Below are positions 20,775-31,569 of a stretch of 64,000 bases of DNA, piece after piece; the stretch's first letter is position 1; each line of letters begins with the position of its first letter. A program made the translations under genes and the position numbers. This stretch comes from Tetracentron sinense (Eukaryota; Streptophyta; Magnoliopsida; Trochodendrales; Trochodendraceae). The notes under the pieces are model-generated. The model ran no database searches and was not told the origin of the DNA. It was given only the letters and a program-made list of their open reading frames with translations. The stretch spans positions 18,900,543 through 18,964,542 of the forward strand of contig CM026551.1 of assembly GCA_015143295.1 (NCBI GenBank), read 5' to 3'.

Positions 20775-22015
20775 GCCCTTCTGAAAGCGTTCAGGCTGAA
20801 ATACCAGGACTTGTTACTGTTGAAGGAGATGTCACAACAGCTCCAGGAACAAGCACTTTTGAAGTTAATATTACTCGTGCTCCAATTGAAGCTGAATTTT
20901 CAGAACAGCCTATGGAAGTAGAAGTAGAACCTCCTTCGGTCAGTGAGATAGCGTTTTTTTCTTCTGTGGTTCAGAACTCTGAGCAGCAGCCTTTTGAAGA
21001 TCTTCCTGCAATCATATCAGAGACTTCTACTCCCCTTGACAACACTTCTTCTGTTGACAAAAGCGCTCATACACCGATATCTTCAACTGAGAACATCAGT
21101 GTTCAAATGATTGCTTCTACTGAAAGCGTTATCATTGGCTCTTCAGAACAGATTGTTGAGGAGGAGAATATTAATGCTGAAATTGAAGTCGCTCCAAGAA
21201 ATATTCATGAAGATATTCCAGTCATTGGTTCCAGTATGGAGACTGCTTCATCAGAATTGTCCGCCTTTGTGGGGATTTTTGTGAGTGAAGATGCTGCTAC
21301 TCCTTCCACTTCAACTGTGCTGACACCAACTGATTCTTCGGATGAGATCTTAAGATGTTATCCTGTATCTGAAAGCTCTCTCCCTTTATGGTCAGAAATA
21401 GCAAAGCGTTACAAGGACATAACTTCCTCTTGTTCTTTGAAGAACCCTATCATGAGGGCGGGCTGTATAGAAACAGTGTGTTCTATTATTCGGAACATTA
21501 GAGATATCAAGCCTCATCTTACGCCCTTGAGGATGAAGACCTTCGAGGATTGGATACAAGAGCTGAAAGAACTTGAGAACATTAATGTTGATGTGAAATG
21601 GCTGGTGGATTTTTTGAATATTTTGTCTATCACTTTCTTCTAGGCCAAGAATTTTGCTAAGCTGAAAAGTTCTTATTCAAGCAAGATTGTTAAAGCAGAA
21701 GAAATTAAGAAAGCAATATCAAGTGATCAAGATAATATTCATATTATTCGTCAAGAGATTGCCCGCCATCAGGCCATGCTGGAGGAAAAGGAAAAGAAGA
21801 TAAAAGCTGCTCAAGATAGTCTGACAGTTCTACAAGAGGAAATCAAAGCAGATCATGAAGAATATATTCGTCTAAAAGCTTATGCTGAAAGACTTGTATA
21901 TCTAAATGAGAAAGGCTTTACTTCTGACATTTTGTAAAAGCTTTTTCTTTACTCTTTTGTAACTCTTGTTAAATTTTATATGAATACGAAAGAAAAATTT
22001 TTGTTACCTTTCTTA

Positions 22016-24035
22016 TTAAGCATTGTACTTTTTTAACCATTTTACATTGATAGGATCATGTAATATTTCACCAGATGGCGTAGACAAAAGACAATAACCG
22101 CTGTCAAAACTTTGCCTTATCAAAAATGGCCCTTCCCAATTAGGAGTAAACTTTGCTACTTTTGTACCATTCCTTATATGAATAGTTGTTCGAAGGACCA
22201 AGTCACCTTCTTTCAGAATTCTATGTCGTACTGTCTTGTCATACGCTTTAGCAACTCTCTTTTGATACGCTTTTGTCTTTATAGCTACAGCTTCACGCTT
22301 TTCATCCATAACTTCTAGCTGAGCTAGTCTAGCAGCTTGGAGGCATGCCTCCTCTCCATCAAATACTTCAATTCTTGTAGATGGTATCTTGATTTCCAGA
22401 GGCACAACAGCTTCTGTCCCATATACTAAAGAAAAAGGGGTAACACCTGTTGCAGTCCTTGCTGAAGTTCTGTAAGCCCAGAGCGTTGTTGGAAGTCTTT
22501 CACACCATTTTTTATGAGATCCTTCTATCATTTTTCCAATTATCTTCAGAATAGTCTTGTTAGTAGCCTCTGCTTGCCCATTCCCTTTAGGATCATAGGG
22601 GGTTGACTTCTTGTGTTTGATATCATATTTCTCCAGTAACTCTCTCACATTGGAATTTATGAAAGGCGTTCCATTATCAGTGATGACCTCCTTTGGTATC
22701 CCAAAGCGGCAAATGATGTTCTCTTTAATAAATTTAGCCACCATGATACCTATAGCCTTTCTTAATGGTATAGCTTCTACCCACTTGGTGAAATATTTAG
22801 TAGGCACAAGTATCCAAACATATCCTTCAGCAGGAGGATTAACAGGTCCGATTAAATCTAGCCCCCAAGTATGAAAGGGCCAGGGCGTAGAGACATACCG
22901 TAGAGATTGTGCAGGTGCATGAATGACATTTCCTCTTATCTGACACTGATGACAGCTTTGAACATATAGGTGTGAATCTGCCTCCATGGTAGGCCAATAA
23001 TATCCCAACCCCAAAATGTGTTGAAATAGCTTTTTTTTTCCTTGATGAACACCACAATTTCCGCTATGAGCTTCATGTAATGCTATTTCAATCTCCTTTC
23101 CAGACAAGCACTTGAGAGCAATACTGTTGTATCCTTTCCTGAATAATTCACCTTTATCAAAATAGAATTTAGCAACTTTCTTCTTAAACTTGAAGGATTC
23201 TTTTTGATCAGTAGGCATTATTCCATCTGTGAAGTAGTCATTGTACGGTTTCTTCCAATCTTCCCAAGAGTTTGTAAAGTGACTTTTCTCTTTATCTGGC
23301 AATATTTGACAACCAGAACATTCTTTCTGTAACATAGCAGCATCTTTCTCAATTGTTGGCCAGTATATTCCAAAACGCTGTAACCTCCTATACAGACTAA
23401 CAGAAGGATTATACCCACATATTTTTGTGTGGATTTGCATCATTTGTTTCTTAGCTTCTTTTGCTCCAACACATCTCATCAAAACTCCTTCGGGCCCCTT
23501 GAAATACAGATCCCCATTTATCTGCAATAAATTTTTTAAGACTTTCAGTGTTGTGGTAGGGACCACTGCTGAATCGTGAAGGCAGAAGACATCCTTCAAA
23601 ATTGGTTCTCTCCAATCAGTTTCTTCTGATTCTGTGTCGCATAATTCTTCCATCAGCGGTGTAACTATTATACGCCTTTCAATTACCACCTGAGAAGATT
23701 CCCCTTCAAATATTAACTTTGATGCCAAAGTAGCAAGTGCATCAGTATGACGATTCCCTGTACGCTCTTGATATTTGAATTCTATCTTATCAAAATTAGT
23801 CATTATTCTTTGAACCGCTGTTCTGTAGGGAGCCAAACCAACATCTTTTACATTGAATGACCCTTCCATTTGACTAATTACCAAATTGGAATCTCTTATT
23901 ACATTTATTCTTTTGGCCTTTAACTCTTTAGCAATTGACAAACCTATGAGAAGAGCTTCATATTCCGCTATATTGTTAGAGTAAGGAAAATCCAATTTGA
24001 AAGAAAAAGACATTACCTCACCCCAGGAGCTTTTA
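22016..24035 (-). pseudogene. Tat element pol, distal part: archaeal-type RNase H end and integrase
   Basis: The first part, NNIAEYEALLIGLSIAKELK followed by VIRDSNLVISQMEG, is the second RNase H (catalytic E, then D). Next is the integrase HHCC zinc-binding domain (HSGNCGVHQGKKKLF to SCHQCQI, about 22950-23090). The catalytic core shows WGLDLIGP (first D, 22846-22870), ITDNGTPF (second D, 22659-22685) and GQAEATNKT (E, about 22550-22580). The C-terminal part ends FTPNWEGPFLIRQ, close to the stop at 22016. The whole run of 665 codons is open. It is out of frame with the RT part, and the junction at about 24020-24036 is a one-base frameshift inside the second RNase H (just after GIVLKAPG). No chromodomain is seen, which fits Tat rather than chromovirus. 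Confidence 0.92.
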
Positions 24036-25767
24036 ACACTATACCTGCCCCAGCTGAATCTGCACTTTTAGATCCGTCAAAATACATGAACCATTCCTCT
24101 TTTGCTTCAATAGTCATTGCTTCAGGGAATTCTCCTAGTAATTCTTCTTTTAATATCAAATCATCATTTCCTGAGAAATTTGCCAATAGATCTGCTACTG
24201 CTTGTCCTTTGATGGCGCGAGGGCAAAGACATGTAATATCAAACTCTGATAACGAAAGGAGCCATTTAGCTGCCCGTCCTGAAAGAACTGGTTTTGACAT
24301 GAGATATTTGATTGGATCAGATTTTGTCATCAGAAAAATCTTATGAGATAGTAAATAATGACGGAATTTTTGTAAAGCATAGATCAGAGATAAACAACTC
24401 ATTTCAATCTGAGGGTATCTTAATTCTGCATCTCTAAGAATTCTGCTGAGATAGTATATTGGTCGTTCACAACCGGACAAATCTTCTTGGGCTAGAAGAG
24501 CTCCAATAGCGGTTTCTGTTGAAGCCAGATACAGGACCAAAGGTTTCTTGGGGATTGGTGCCATCATAGTTGCTGTTGAACTCATCATTTGTTGAAGTTG
24601 TTTGGAAGCTTTTTCATGCACTGATTCCCATTTGAATACACAGTTCTTTCGTAGGAGTGGCATAAGAGGTACTGTGACAACTGCCAGTCCTGGGATGAAT
24701 CTCCTTATATAGGATACCTTCCCTAAAAAAATTTTCAACTCTTTGACTGTGCTTGGGGCTGTCATGGATGCAATTGTTTGAGCTTTTGTAGGATCAACAT
24801 CTATACCCTGTCTATTTACAATGAACCCCAAGAATTTGTCTGCAGAAACTTTAAAAGCGCATTTTAACGGATTCATTTTTAACTGATAATGGCGGCACCG
24901 TTGAAAAACTCTTCTTAAATCCTCAACATGACTGCAACGCTTTCGAGACTTGATAACAATATCATCCACATAATCTTCTACTGTATTATGAAACATATCA
25001 TGAAAAATGGCTGTCATAGCTCTTTGATAAGTAGCCCCGGCATTTCTTAACCCAAATGGCATAACTGTATAATAAAAATTTCCAATTGGTGTCCGAAAGG
25101 CGGTTTTTTCTGCATCTTCTGCTGCCATCTTGATCTGATTGTAACCACTGTAACCGTCCATGAATGAAAAAGCATCATGACCTGCTGTTGCATCAACTAA
25201 TAGGTCCATATTGGGTAGAGGAAATTCATCTATTGGGCATGCCTTGTTTAAATCTCTGAAATCAACACAGCAACGGATTTGCCCATTCTTCTTTTTGACT
25301 GGTACAATATTGGCTAACCAAGTTGGATGTTGAATTGGCTAGATAAAACCTGCTTTCAGAAGCTTTTCAACTTCTATTTTGATTTGATCTTCAATATCTG
25401 GTCTGAATTTTCTTGGCATTTGCTTAATTGGTACATATCCTGGCTCAATATTCAATTTATGTGTGACCAATATAGGATCTAACCCTGGCATTTCTTCATA
25501 ATTCCATGCAAAAATATCTCGATATTCTTTAAGCAAATTTACCAATTCTTCTTTTTCTTTTGGGACCAACCTGGAACTGATGAGTACCGGCCGCTTTTCT
25601 GATAAACTTTCTGCAATATTTACTTCTTCAAGACTTTCTTGTACCGCTTTTACACCATCCTGCATCTGTTCTGGCGCTTCCCCAATTTCACTTGTTTCTT
25701 CTGCTTGAAATATTTGATCCATCATGGGAATCTGATTTTCTTTTGATGAATCAGTTTCCTTTGATTG
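24013..25767 (-). pseudogene. Tat element pol, proximal part: reverse transcriptase and RNase H
   Basis: One frame covers this region from protease, broken by an in-frame TAG at 25337-25339 just after KAGFI. RT landmarks after the stop are FRDLNKACP, PFGLRNAGATYQR and the active site YVDDIVIKS (about 24950-24975). The connection and first RNase H follow (LYLASTETAIGALLAQE, RYPQIEMSCLSLIYALQKFR), then the start of the second RNase H (WFMYFDGSKSADSAGAGIVL) up to the frameshift near 24030. The stop is a C-to-T type change in element sense, as expected from deamination of methylated DNA. RT motifs are otherwise intact. Confidence 0.92.
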
Positions 25768-26676
25768 TCATAAGATATATACAACCTTTCCATCTGTTTG
25801 TATCACCCTCTTACAGCCCTCAGTTCTTGATTCTTTGATAGAGCTTCCCTTTTGAATTTCTGTTTTCACGCTTTCGCCTCGTGGTCTTTTTGAGGCTTTA
25901 GAATTTTCTGATGGCGTTAAAACAGTGGATGATGGTGGCATAACTCCTTTGGCCATTTCAAAAGCGGTTTCACCTTCTTCAGCCAACTCATCGTAAAACA
26001 ATGCTTCTGAAATATGAGCTTCGGCCTTATCAAATGGTGTGGCAGTTGCTAGTATTCTGATGACTTTTCCTTTGTATATCCCTTTAACACATTGATGAAA
26101 TGTTGATGGTATTAGCTGGAACTTGTGGATCCAAGGGCGGCCAAGAAGAATATGATAGCTTACGTTGGCTTCAATAACATGAACTCTTATTGCTGAATTT
26201 ATTGGCCCCACTTGAAGATTAATAGTAGCATAGCCAATAGTGTTCTGGCACTGTCCTCCAAATCCTGATATTTCTATTGGCTGCTTTGAAATCTTTGAAG
26301 GATCTAATCCCATTGCTATTGCTGTTGATAATGGGATAAGGTTTAAGGAAGACCCAGGGTCTATCAATGCTCTTTTTGCTTCAATAGAGTTTATTAAAGC
26401 TGTAACATACAAAGGCTTGTTGTGAGCTATTGATGAGGCTTTCATATCATCAGCAGTGAAATTCACATCTTGAATTTCCGGAATTGCCTTTCTTGTAGCA
26501 GAATAGGCAAGAAAGCAATGTTCTGAATGAGCTTCTGCGACTGTCGTCAAAGCCGCTGTTGCAGCTATTCTTGCCGCTTTTGAGAAATGCATCTGGTCAA
26601 AGAAGTTTTTAAACTTTGAACTCTGTGAAAGAGTTTCTATTGCTGACTGATCATTAGGGATAATTTCTTCTTCAAT
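25768..26676 (-). pseudogene. Tat element protease region
   Basis: The open frame (from codons just before MHFSKAARIAA) carries a retropepsin-like domain. LYVTALINSIEAKRALIDPGSSLNLI has the DPGSS motif in place of the usual D-T/S-G, a form seen in plant gypsy proteases. INLQVGPINSAIRVHVIEA and HILLGRPWIHKFQLIPSTFH follow, the latter ending in the typical LLGRPWIH. The frame is the same as gag and as the RT part. It is bounded by an in-frame TAA at 26677 and a TGA at 25768-25770, the latter explicable as CGA to TGA. Confidence 0.88.
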
Positions 26677-28180
26677 TTATTTTTCTGTCATAATTACTGA
26701 GTTATGACAGACCATAGCAACCACATCTTTCGCTTTATGATTTGGCAAAGGATCCTGATGGACAGATCCTTCAGGATTAGTTGAGATTTTCAGGTGTCCA
26801 GCAGCTATTTTGTCATTAAAAATCCGTCTTAGAGAGAAACAATCTTTTGTTGAATGGCGTATAGTTTGATGATACACACAGTATTTGCTGCTTTGTTTGT
26901 CTTCTTCTGTAGGCTTTTGGAATGGGGATGGTAAGTACAAAACACCATCAGTAATCCATACTTCCACAATTCGTAATACTTCGGCCATGCTGCAGGGAAA
27001 AGGCGGTGGAATGCTTTCTGGGTTGTACTTTGGTTTTTTATCAGATTGATAAGAGGTATTTCTCTGGAATGGCCGCCTTCCAGAATTTTCTGCCGCCATT
27101 GCTGATTCTCTCTTGTCCCTCCTACCATATCTGTCTTCATACCTTGGTAGAGTTGCTCTTGATATGACTGTGTTGAGCCTTTGAGAAACATCATAAAGCT
27201 TTTCAAAAGAGGGGATAGTAGCTACCTCCAAATAAGCTCTGTATTCTTTTGCTGCTCCATCAACACATATTTGTACAAGTTGCTCCTCAATTGTTGGTTC
27301 ATGACAATCTAAAACCAAATATCGAAAGCGGCGAACATATTGTGTCAGATCTTCATTAGGTCTTTGCCGCTCTTTCGACAAGGTATTGAGAATAACACGG
27401 TCTTCTACAGAGAAGAACTTCTTGGAAAAGATAGTGACAATTTCTTCCCAAGAGTGAATAGAGTTTGGAGCTAAAGTCGTGTACCAAGTGAAGGCACGAT
27501 CAGTCAAAGATTTAGCAAATTCGCGGAGACGGAGCTCTTCATTGCTAGCATATCTGCTTAATGCATCAGTGAAATGCATTACATGCTCTCGAGCATTTCC
27601 AGTTCTTCCATTGTAAAGAGTGAATTGGGGTGTGATATATCCTACTGGATATTCCATTCTCATGATTCTTGCCGAAAAGGGTGGTCTAGCATCGAAAGCA
27701 TTCGAAAGTCCAGAGCGTTTTGCTTGCTCCCTTTCAAACATCTCAGAGAAATCCTCGGCTGTCATATACGAGGAATGTCTCCCTTCCTGTTCATGATGAT
27801 TGCAGGGTGGAGAAGAAGGAATAGGATCTTTCTTGGGAGGATTATTGTGCATGTCATTTTCCTCATCATGTTGAGATGGAGAAGGTGTACGCTCCTGCGA
27901 CCTCTCCGAATTGCGAATATTATCTTCACGATGGGCTTTCTTAAAAAACTCCTGCATTTGTTTTTCTGATGCTGCTAACTGAGCTGCTACCTGAGTTTGG
28001 ATAGCCTGCATCTGGGCTTGCATCTGTACTTGGGTTGCCTGAAACTGAGCAAGAAAATACCCAAGAACAGCAGAAAGATCAGGAACTTCCACTCTGGAAG
28101 TATGAGATTCTTCCCTATTTTCTTCTTGAACAACATGTGCTTGAGACGAAGCACCTCTTTTAGTCACAATTTTCTCTCAT
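26677..28180 (-). pseudogene. Tat element gag
   Basis: About 496 codons. A glutamine-rich N-terminal segment (QAQMQAIQTQVAAQLAASEK) is followed by the retrotransposon gag core (NGRTGNAREHVMHFTDALSRY, RAFTWYTTLAPNSIHSWEE, QRPNEDLTQYVRRFRYLVLDC). A zinc-knuckle-like YCVYHQTIRHSTKDC is at about 26840-26890. The frame opens at codons around 28167 without its own ATG. The nearest ATG, 28178-28180, is one base out of frame across an A run, so a one-base insertion there is likely. It ends at TAA 26677-26679, after which the same frame continues into protease. The single stop may be a natural gag-pol boundary or a mutation. Confidence 0.9.
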
Positions 28181-28196
28181 AAATTGTTACAGAAGC

Positions 28197-28214
28197 TCCC
28201 CAGTGGAGTCGCCA
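28197..28214 (-). promoter_or_regulatory. Primer-binding site of the Tat element
   Basis: In element sense TGGCGACTCCACTGGGGA starts four bases after the 5' LTR end CTCTACA (spacer TTTT). TGGCGA..C..GGGGA sites are usual in Tat/Ogre elements and are thought to pair with a tRNA 3' end (tRNA-Arg in Ogre); which tRNA is used here would need a tRNA set from the host. Confidence 0.8.
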
Positions 28215-28972
28215 AAAATGTAGAGGGGTGTTTTGATCCTTGAAGAAATGGGGTTTACTGCAACCTCAATCTAGCCTAAATCTGATATCCAGACCGTTCT
28301 AAATTGAGTTATTTTTGGGAGAAATGATTCAGAGAACACAAGAAGGAAAAGGGGGAAAAGAAGGAAATGATTCAGAGGGAGAGAAGAAAGAACGATGAAG
28401 AAAAGTAGTGACAGAATGTTTTTTTTCTTGATGAATCCTTTACTTTCTCTCTCTGTAAATTCTGTTTGGAAAATCTGGTTGTTTTTGGAAAATCTGGTTG
28501 TTTTTGGAAAATCTTATGGGAACTCGAAAAAAAAAGTCTCTCTCCCATCAAGGAGGGGTCACCTCTATTTATAGGTGATTATCAAAATTGTAACTAACTT
28601 GTACAGCTGTCATAACCGTTTTTGTAACTATTTTTCAGAGAAAAAAAAATATTGGATTCCATCAAGATAAAGGCGTTTTGTCACTATACCTCCTTTAAGC
28701 TTTTATGACCAAAGCTTTCAGATATATTCTTCAAAGGTTAAAAGCGGTATTTACAATATCCATCTTTTAACAAATTCTATCTAAGCCCTCCAAACCACAA
28801 CTCATCATCCTCCCCCAAAAGCAATTGGTAACTACATCGTGAAAGCGGGTCATACGCTTTCATGGTGTACTGTCCTATTGAGGTAATATATTAGTGTTCA
28901 GACAGCAACACTCCTCTAGAGTAATAATCATGATAGTAATAATAATAATAACGATGATAATAATCATCTCAA

Positions 28973-29123
28973 GTCCTATAGGGAAATCATAGGTGTTGGA
29001 CGAAGACACCCTTCCCGTAGCTCAAGTCCAATAGGGAAATCGTAGGTGTTGGACGAAGACACCCTTCCCGTAGCTCAAGTCCAATAGGGAAATCGTAGGT
29101 GTTGAACGAAGACACCCTTCCCG
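28973..29123. repeat. U3 tandem repeats, three units of about 54 bp
   Basis: The unit ctcaagtcc..atagggaaatc followed by gtaggtgttggacgaagac and acccttcccgtag occurs three times here and twice in the left LTR (about 17837-17940). Copy-number difference between the LTRs shows post-insertion or reverse-transcription slippage. Such U3 repeats often act as transcriptional enhancers. Confidence 0.85.
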
Positions 29124-29361
29124 TCAGGCCTTAAGAGAAACTGAGGAAAAATCCATCCTCAATGCTTTCTCCCTGACTGTCAGCCCAGGAAGTAATCCAT
29201 GCTTCACTGGAATAGGTAATGAGGGGAAACAACCACACTCATTCCCACGGGGAGGTACCAATCCATACCGTTCACCCCTGACAAAACAAATCTCCTTTCT
29301 GGTAGAAGTCATCAGAAAGGCATACAAGGAGGGTACAAATCCATACCACACCCATCATCAT

Positions 29362-29600
29362 GAGAAAGGCGTTGAAAGCCAGAGCGAGGCACTGAAGCCA
29401 TATAGAATATCCGAAGGCGTTGAAGCTTAAATCAACATCAAAGGCATTAAAGCCTGAAACAGCATCCAAAGGCGTCAGAGCCTGAAACAATATCCAAAGG
29501 CGTTAGAGCCTGAAAACAATATCCAAAGGCGTTAGAGCCTGAAATGATATTCGAAGGCGTTAGAACCTAAAACAATATCCAAAAGTGTTAGGACTTGAAT
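29362..29600. repeat. U3 tandem repeats with unit aaggcgttagagcctgaaac, about eight copies of 27-30 bp
   Basis: The word aaggcgtt followed by (g/a)a(a/g)(g)cc(t)gaaacaatatcc recurs from 29364 to about 29590. The left LTR keeps only the first two units, and its deletion breakpoint at 18239 falls inside a unit, consistent with recombination between units. The related short word gcgttt/gcgctt also recurs throughout the element. Confidence 0.85.
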
Positions 29601-29919
29601 CTGTGTCAATAGCGTGAAAGGCGCAATAGTTTCAACTTTCATTAGTGACATAAGGGTAAAATTGTCATTAATGAGCAAGAAATCCTTTTTATGAACTAAA
29701 AGCATAAGAGCTTAAAATCATTGATCATTAATGACTAGAATCATTATTATCAGATAAACATGGAATTCTGTTAACCAATTCCCAAAAAGGATTTTAGTAT
29801 GTGTAATATGCTAGAACGTCATTTGAGCCACGTGTCATTATTTTATTGAATTATGAACAACGTTCTTAAATTCAAAATTTCACAAGTCAAGCTTTTCAAT
29901 AACCATCATCAACAAACAT

Positions 29920-30266
29920 GAGATAGGAAAAGAGGGAAAAAGCGAAAGAGATTAGGGAGAAAGTTAACATATGGGGTTTTTAAAGAGTAGAAAACGGTTG
30001 AAGTGGAACAGGTGTGTGGTTTGGATAAATTTTGGGTAGGAACCCAGCCTGCATCGGAACAGTTTCAAATCAACTGATCACGTATTTATGGGGGCAATAA
30101 GTGCCCATTCAATAAGAACATGACACTTCAAATACAGCATTTCGTATGAAGCACACACCCTTAGGAGGGTAGTCCTACGTGACAAAAGGAGAAGTGGAGA
30201 AAACATTTTGTTTTAGTATTAGGTAATAGATTAGCATTGGGGAATGAAACCCTTGACCGTCGTCAT
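29920..30266. other. Intergenic, nothing recognised
   Basis: Between the Tat element and the next MITE I see AT-rich single-copy-looking DNA with no exon-like reading frame. Confidence 0.6.
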
Positions 30267-31066
30267 TAGGGATGGCAATGGGGCGGGCGGATTTGGTTCG
30301 GGGCACCCCCAACCCTACCCCCCTAATGGAAAACTCCTACTTTGTTCCAGTCCCAAGTTAGGGTGGGTGACCCTATCCCCCGTTTATCAAAACTCTTCTT
30401 ATTCTCGTCCCGTCTCATCCGGTCTGTTTGATATTTCACATTATAAGTAACTAGCGGGCGGCACGTGCGATGCACGTGAGAGTGAGGAGGAGGAGTTAAC
30501 CACAATTAATAAGAGTTAAAAGAGACACGTGTTAACCCGCGGGTGTGATTGAACTCGCTAATGGCATGTGCGATGCATGTGAGAGCGAGGGGAAATAGTT
30601 AACCACAGTTAATAGAAGTTAAAAGGGACACGTGTTAACCCACCGGTGCGATTGAACTTTCCCCGAGTTCAATCGCGACTGGTTATGATTCTAAATAGAT
30701 AAAAGAGCAAGGGGTGGTTTGGAAATTAAATGAAAGGCAAATGGTAGTTTGGGTTTTAAAGCAAAACATTAAATCAAAATTTTGTTTTTATATAAGGGTA
30801 GTATGAAAATTTCGGAAAAATCATCTACGCCTGTCTCTTCCATTATAATCGTAAAGAAAGATATATTAATATAATTTTAAGTTTAGTTTGAAGGTAAAAT
30901 AGTAATTTTACATTATTATAAATGGACGGCGAAGATAAAATCCTTTTACGGCTTAAACTAGAGTCGGGTTTGACCTTTCATTCCCAAATCAGTCACTAAC
31001 CCGTAGCTCCCCAAATCCGTCCCAAAAGGGCGGGTTTACCGATTAACGAGCCAGTTGCCATCCCTA
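30267..31066. mobile_element. Nonautonomous hAT-like element, 800 bp
   Basis: Ends are perfect over 12 bases: TAGGGATGGCAA at the left and TTGCCATCCCTA at the right. Flanking 8-mers are gtcgtcat and gtctccac (five of eight match), a weak but possible target duplication. GC-rich gggcgggcgg / aagggcgggt motifs lie near both ends. No transposase is present. A nested duplication of about 100 bp (30451-30552 and 30553-30655) carries gcacgtg-like G-box words and ttaaccac..tta.ta.gagttaaaag.gacacgtgttaacc. Confidence 0.8.
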
Positions 31067-31569
31067 GTCTCCACTGCTGGGAATGGATCCTGGTCCTCTG
31101 TCAAAAGGCCGCATTACTTTTAATCAGTTAAAAAGGCAGGGCTCAGTGAGTGCGATTGAACACTCAATTGCAGTTGGACTTTTTAAAGCCTACTCCATAG
31201 ATCTTAAACCTAATTCCTTTCTCTCTCTTATTTACCATGTTTTCTTTCCGCTCTCCTCGAATCCCAGTTTTTTCCATCTTTTCTAATCGAAGATCTTAGC
31301 TTGCTAGATCTGCAATCTTGTTTCTCTGATTCTGCAAATTTAAACCTCCCTCTCTAAATAAAGAAACCTTATGAAGAGCATTACAGTTTGATAGCTTTAT
31401 TTTAAGCTTAATCAGGATGTGAAGGGATTAAGCTTCTTCTTTCATCTTTCAGATCTGCTATCTGCATTGCTTTTCTTTCTAGAAATTTAGGGTTTATTTT
31501 GGAAAACCCCTTCTTTGTGGGATTTCTGGAACTAGATTTCAAATTGATCTTCATCGGAAAGGTTTTAGC
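31067..31569 (+). promoter_or_regulatory. Former promoter and 5' leader of the TM9SF pseudogene
   Basis: Between the hAT element and the TM9SF ATG lies ordinary leader-like sequence: tctctctct patches, gatcttagcttgctagatct and a gggtttatttt word. No clear TATA box can be assigned. The gene's upstream region is cut to 500 bp by the transposon. Confidence 0.35.

Larger units (their letters stand above)
18249..21937 (+). pseudogene. Antisense extra gene of the Tat element: plant mobile domain plus coiled coil, four exons' worth of ORF, broken
   Basis: It runs opposite to gag-pol and converges on it with a 78-bp gap. Reading starts at ATG 18249 (or is truncated by the deletion at 18239). PMD text follows: WCDYILTHPEYG, then GEITPTLEDVIALWRLPIFG, then RPNFYGWVRYFFREKG. 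A frameshift at about 18662-18675 moves to the frame read to 20059. Basic clusters (HKKLKSKS, KKKAPPSKKRKG) at 19850-20055 suggest a nuclear protein. Inferred introns are 20060-20154 (GTAAGC..CACAG) and 20651-20774 (GTTAGT..TGAAG); both join in frame. An acidic, Ser/Thr/Glu-rich stretch follows to 21640. An in-frame TAG at 21641-21643 is probably a CAG to TAG change; a 39-bp intron there would be too short. The last 98 codons (AKNFAKLKSSYSSK to a TAA at 21937) form a coiled coil. About 1,150 codons in all. PMD is a plant domain shared by MAIN/MAIL proteins and transposable elements. The function here is unknown. Confidence 0.85.
28219..29914 (-). repeat. 5' LTR of the Tat element, complete, 1,696 bp
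   Basis: TGTTG..CTACA termini in element sense. It contains a TATAAATA box at 28566-28573 (minus), giving an expected transcript start some 30 bases further left. It also holds a trinucleotide-like aataataataa patch near 28938 and two families of tandem repeats in U3. It is 492 bp longer than the truncated left copy and ends beside the AACAT duplication at 29915-29919. Confidence 0.92.
17103..29919 (-). mobile_element. Ty3/gypsy LTR retrotransposon, Tat-type, 12.8 kb, with target duplications
   Basis: The element lies on the minus strand. Its LTR termini are TGTTGATGATGG and CCCCTCTACA in element orientation. The target duplication AACAT is at 17103-17107 and 29915-29919 and is perfect. Order in element sense: 5' LTR, primer-binding site, gag, protease, RT, RNase H, second RNase H, integrase, an opposite-strand PMD gene, and a truncated 3' LTR. 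A second, archaeal-type RNase H between the first RNase H and integrase is diagnostic of the Tat lineage (Retand/Ogre group), as are extra ORFs downstream of pol. By eye there are about 15 substitutions in 1.1 kb of aligned LTR (roughly 1.4 per cent), plus repeat-number differences, so the insertion is fairly recent. The element is not autonomous as it stands, because it has several stops, two frameshifts and no visible polypurine tract. Confidence 0.95.

Noticed and set aside
21605-21643. A third intron of 39 bp (GTGGAT..TTCTAG) in the PMD gene
   Set aside because: Too short for a plant intron; the frame is the same on both sides, so a CAG to TAG nonsense change is simpler.
29420-29914. LTR ending at 29422, where similarity to the left copy stops
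   Set aside because: The extended end gives TG..CA termini and a perfect 5-bp duplication matching the independent left border, so truncation of the left copy is more likely.
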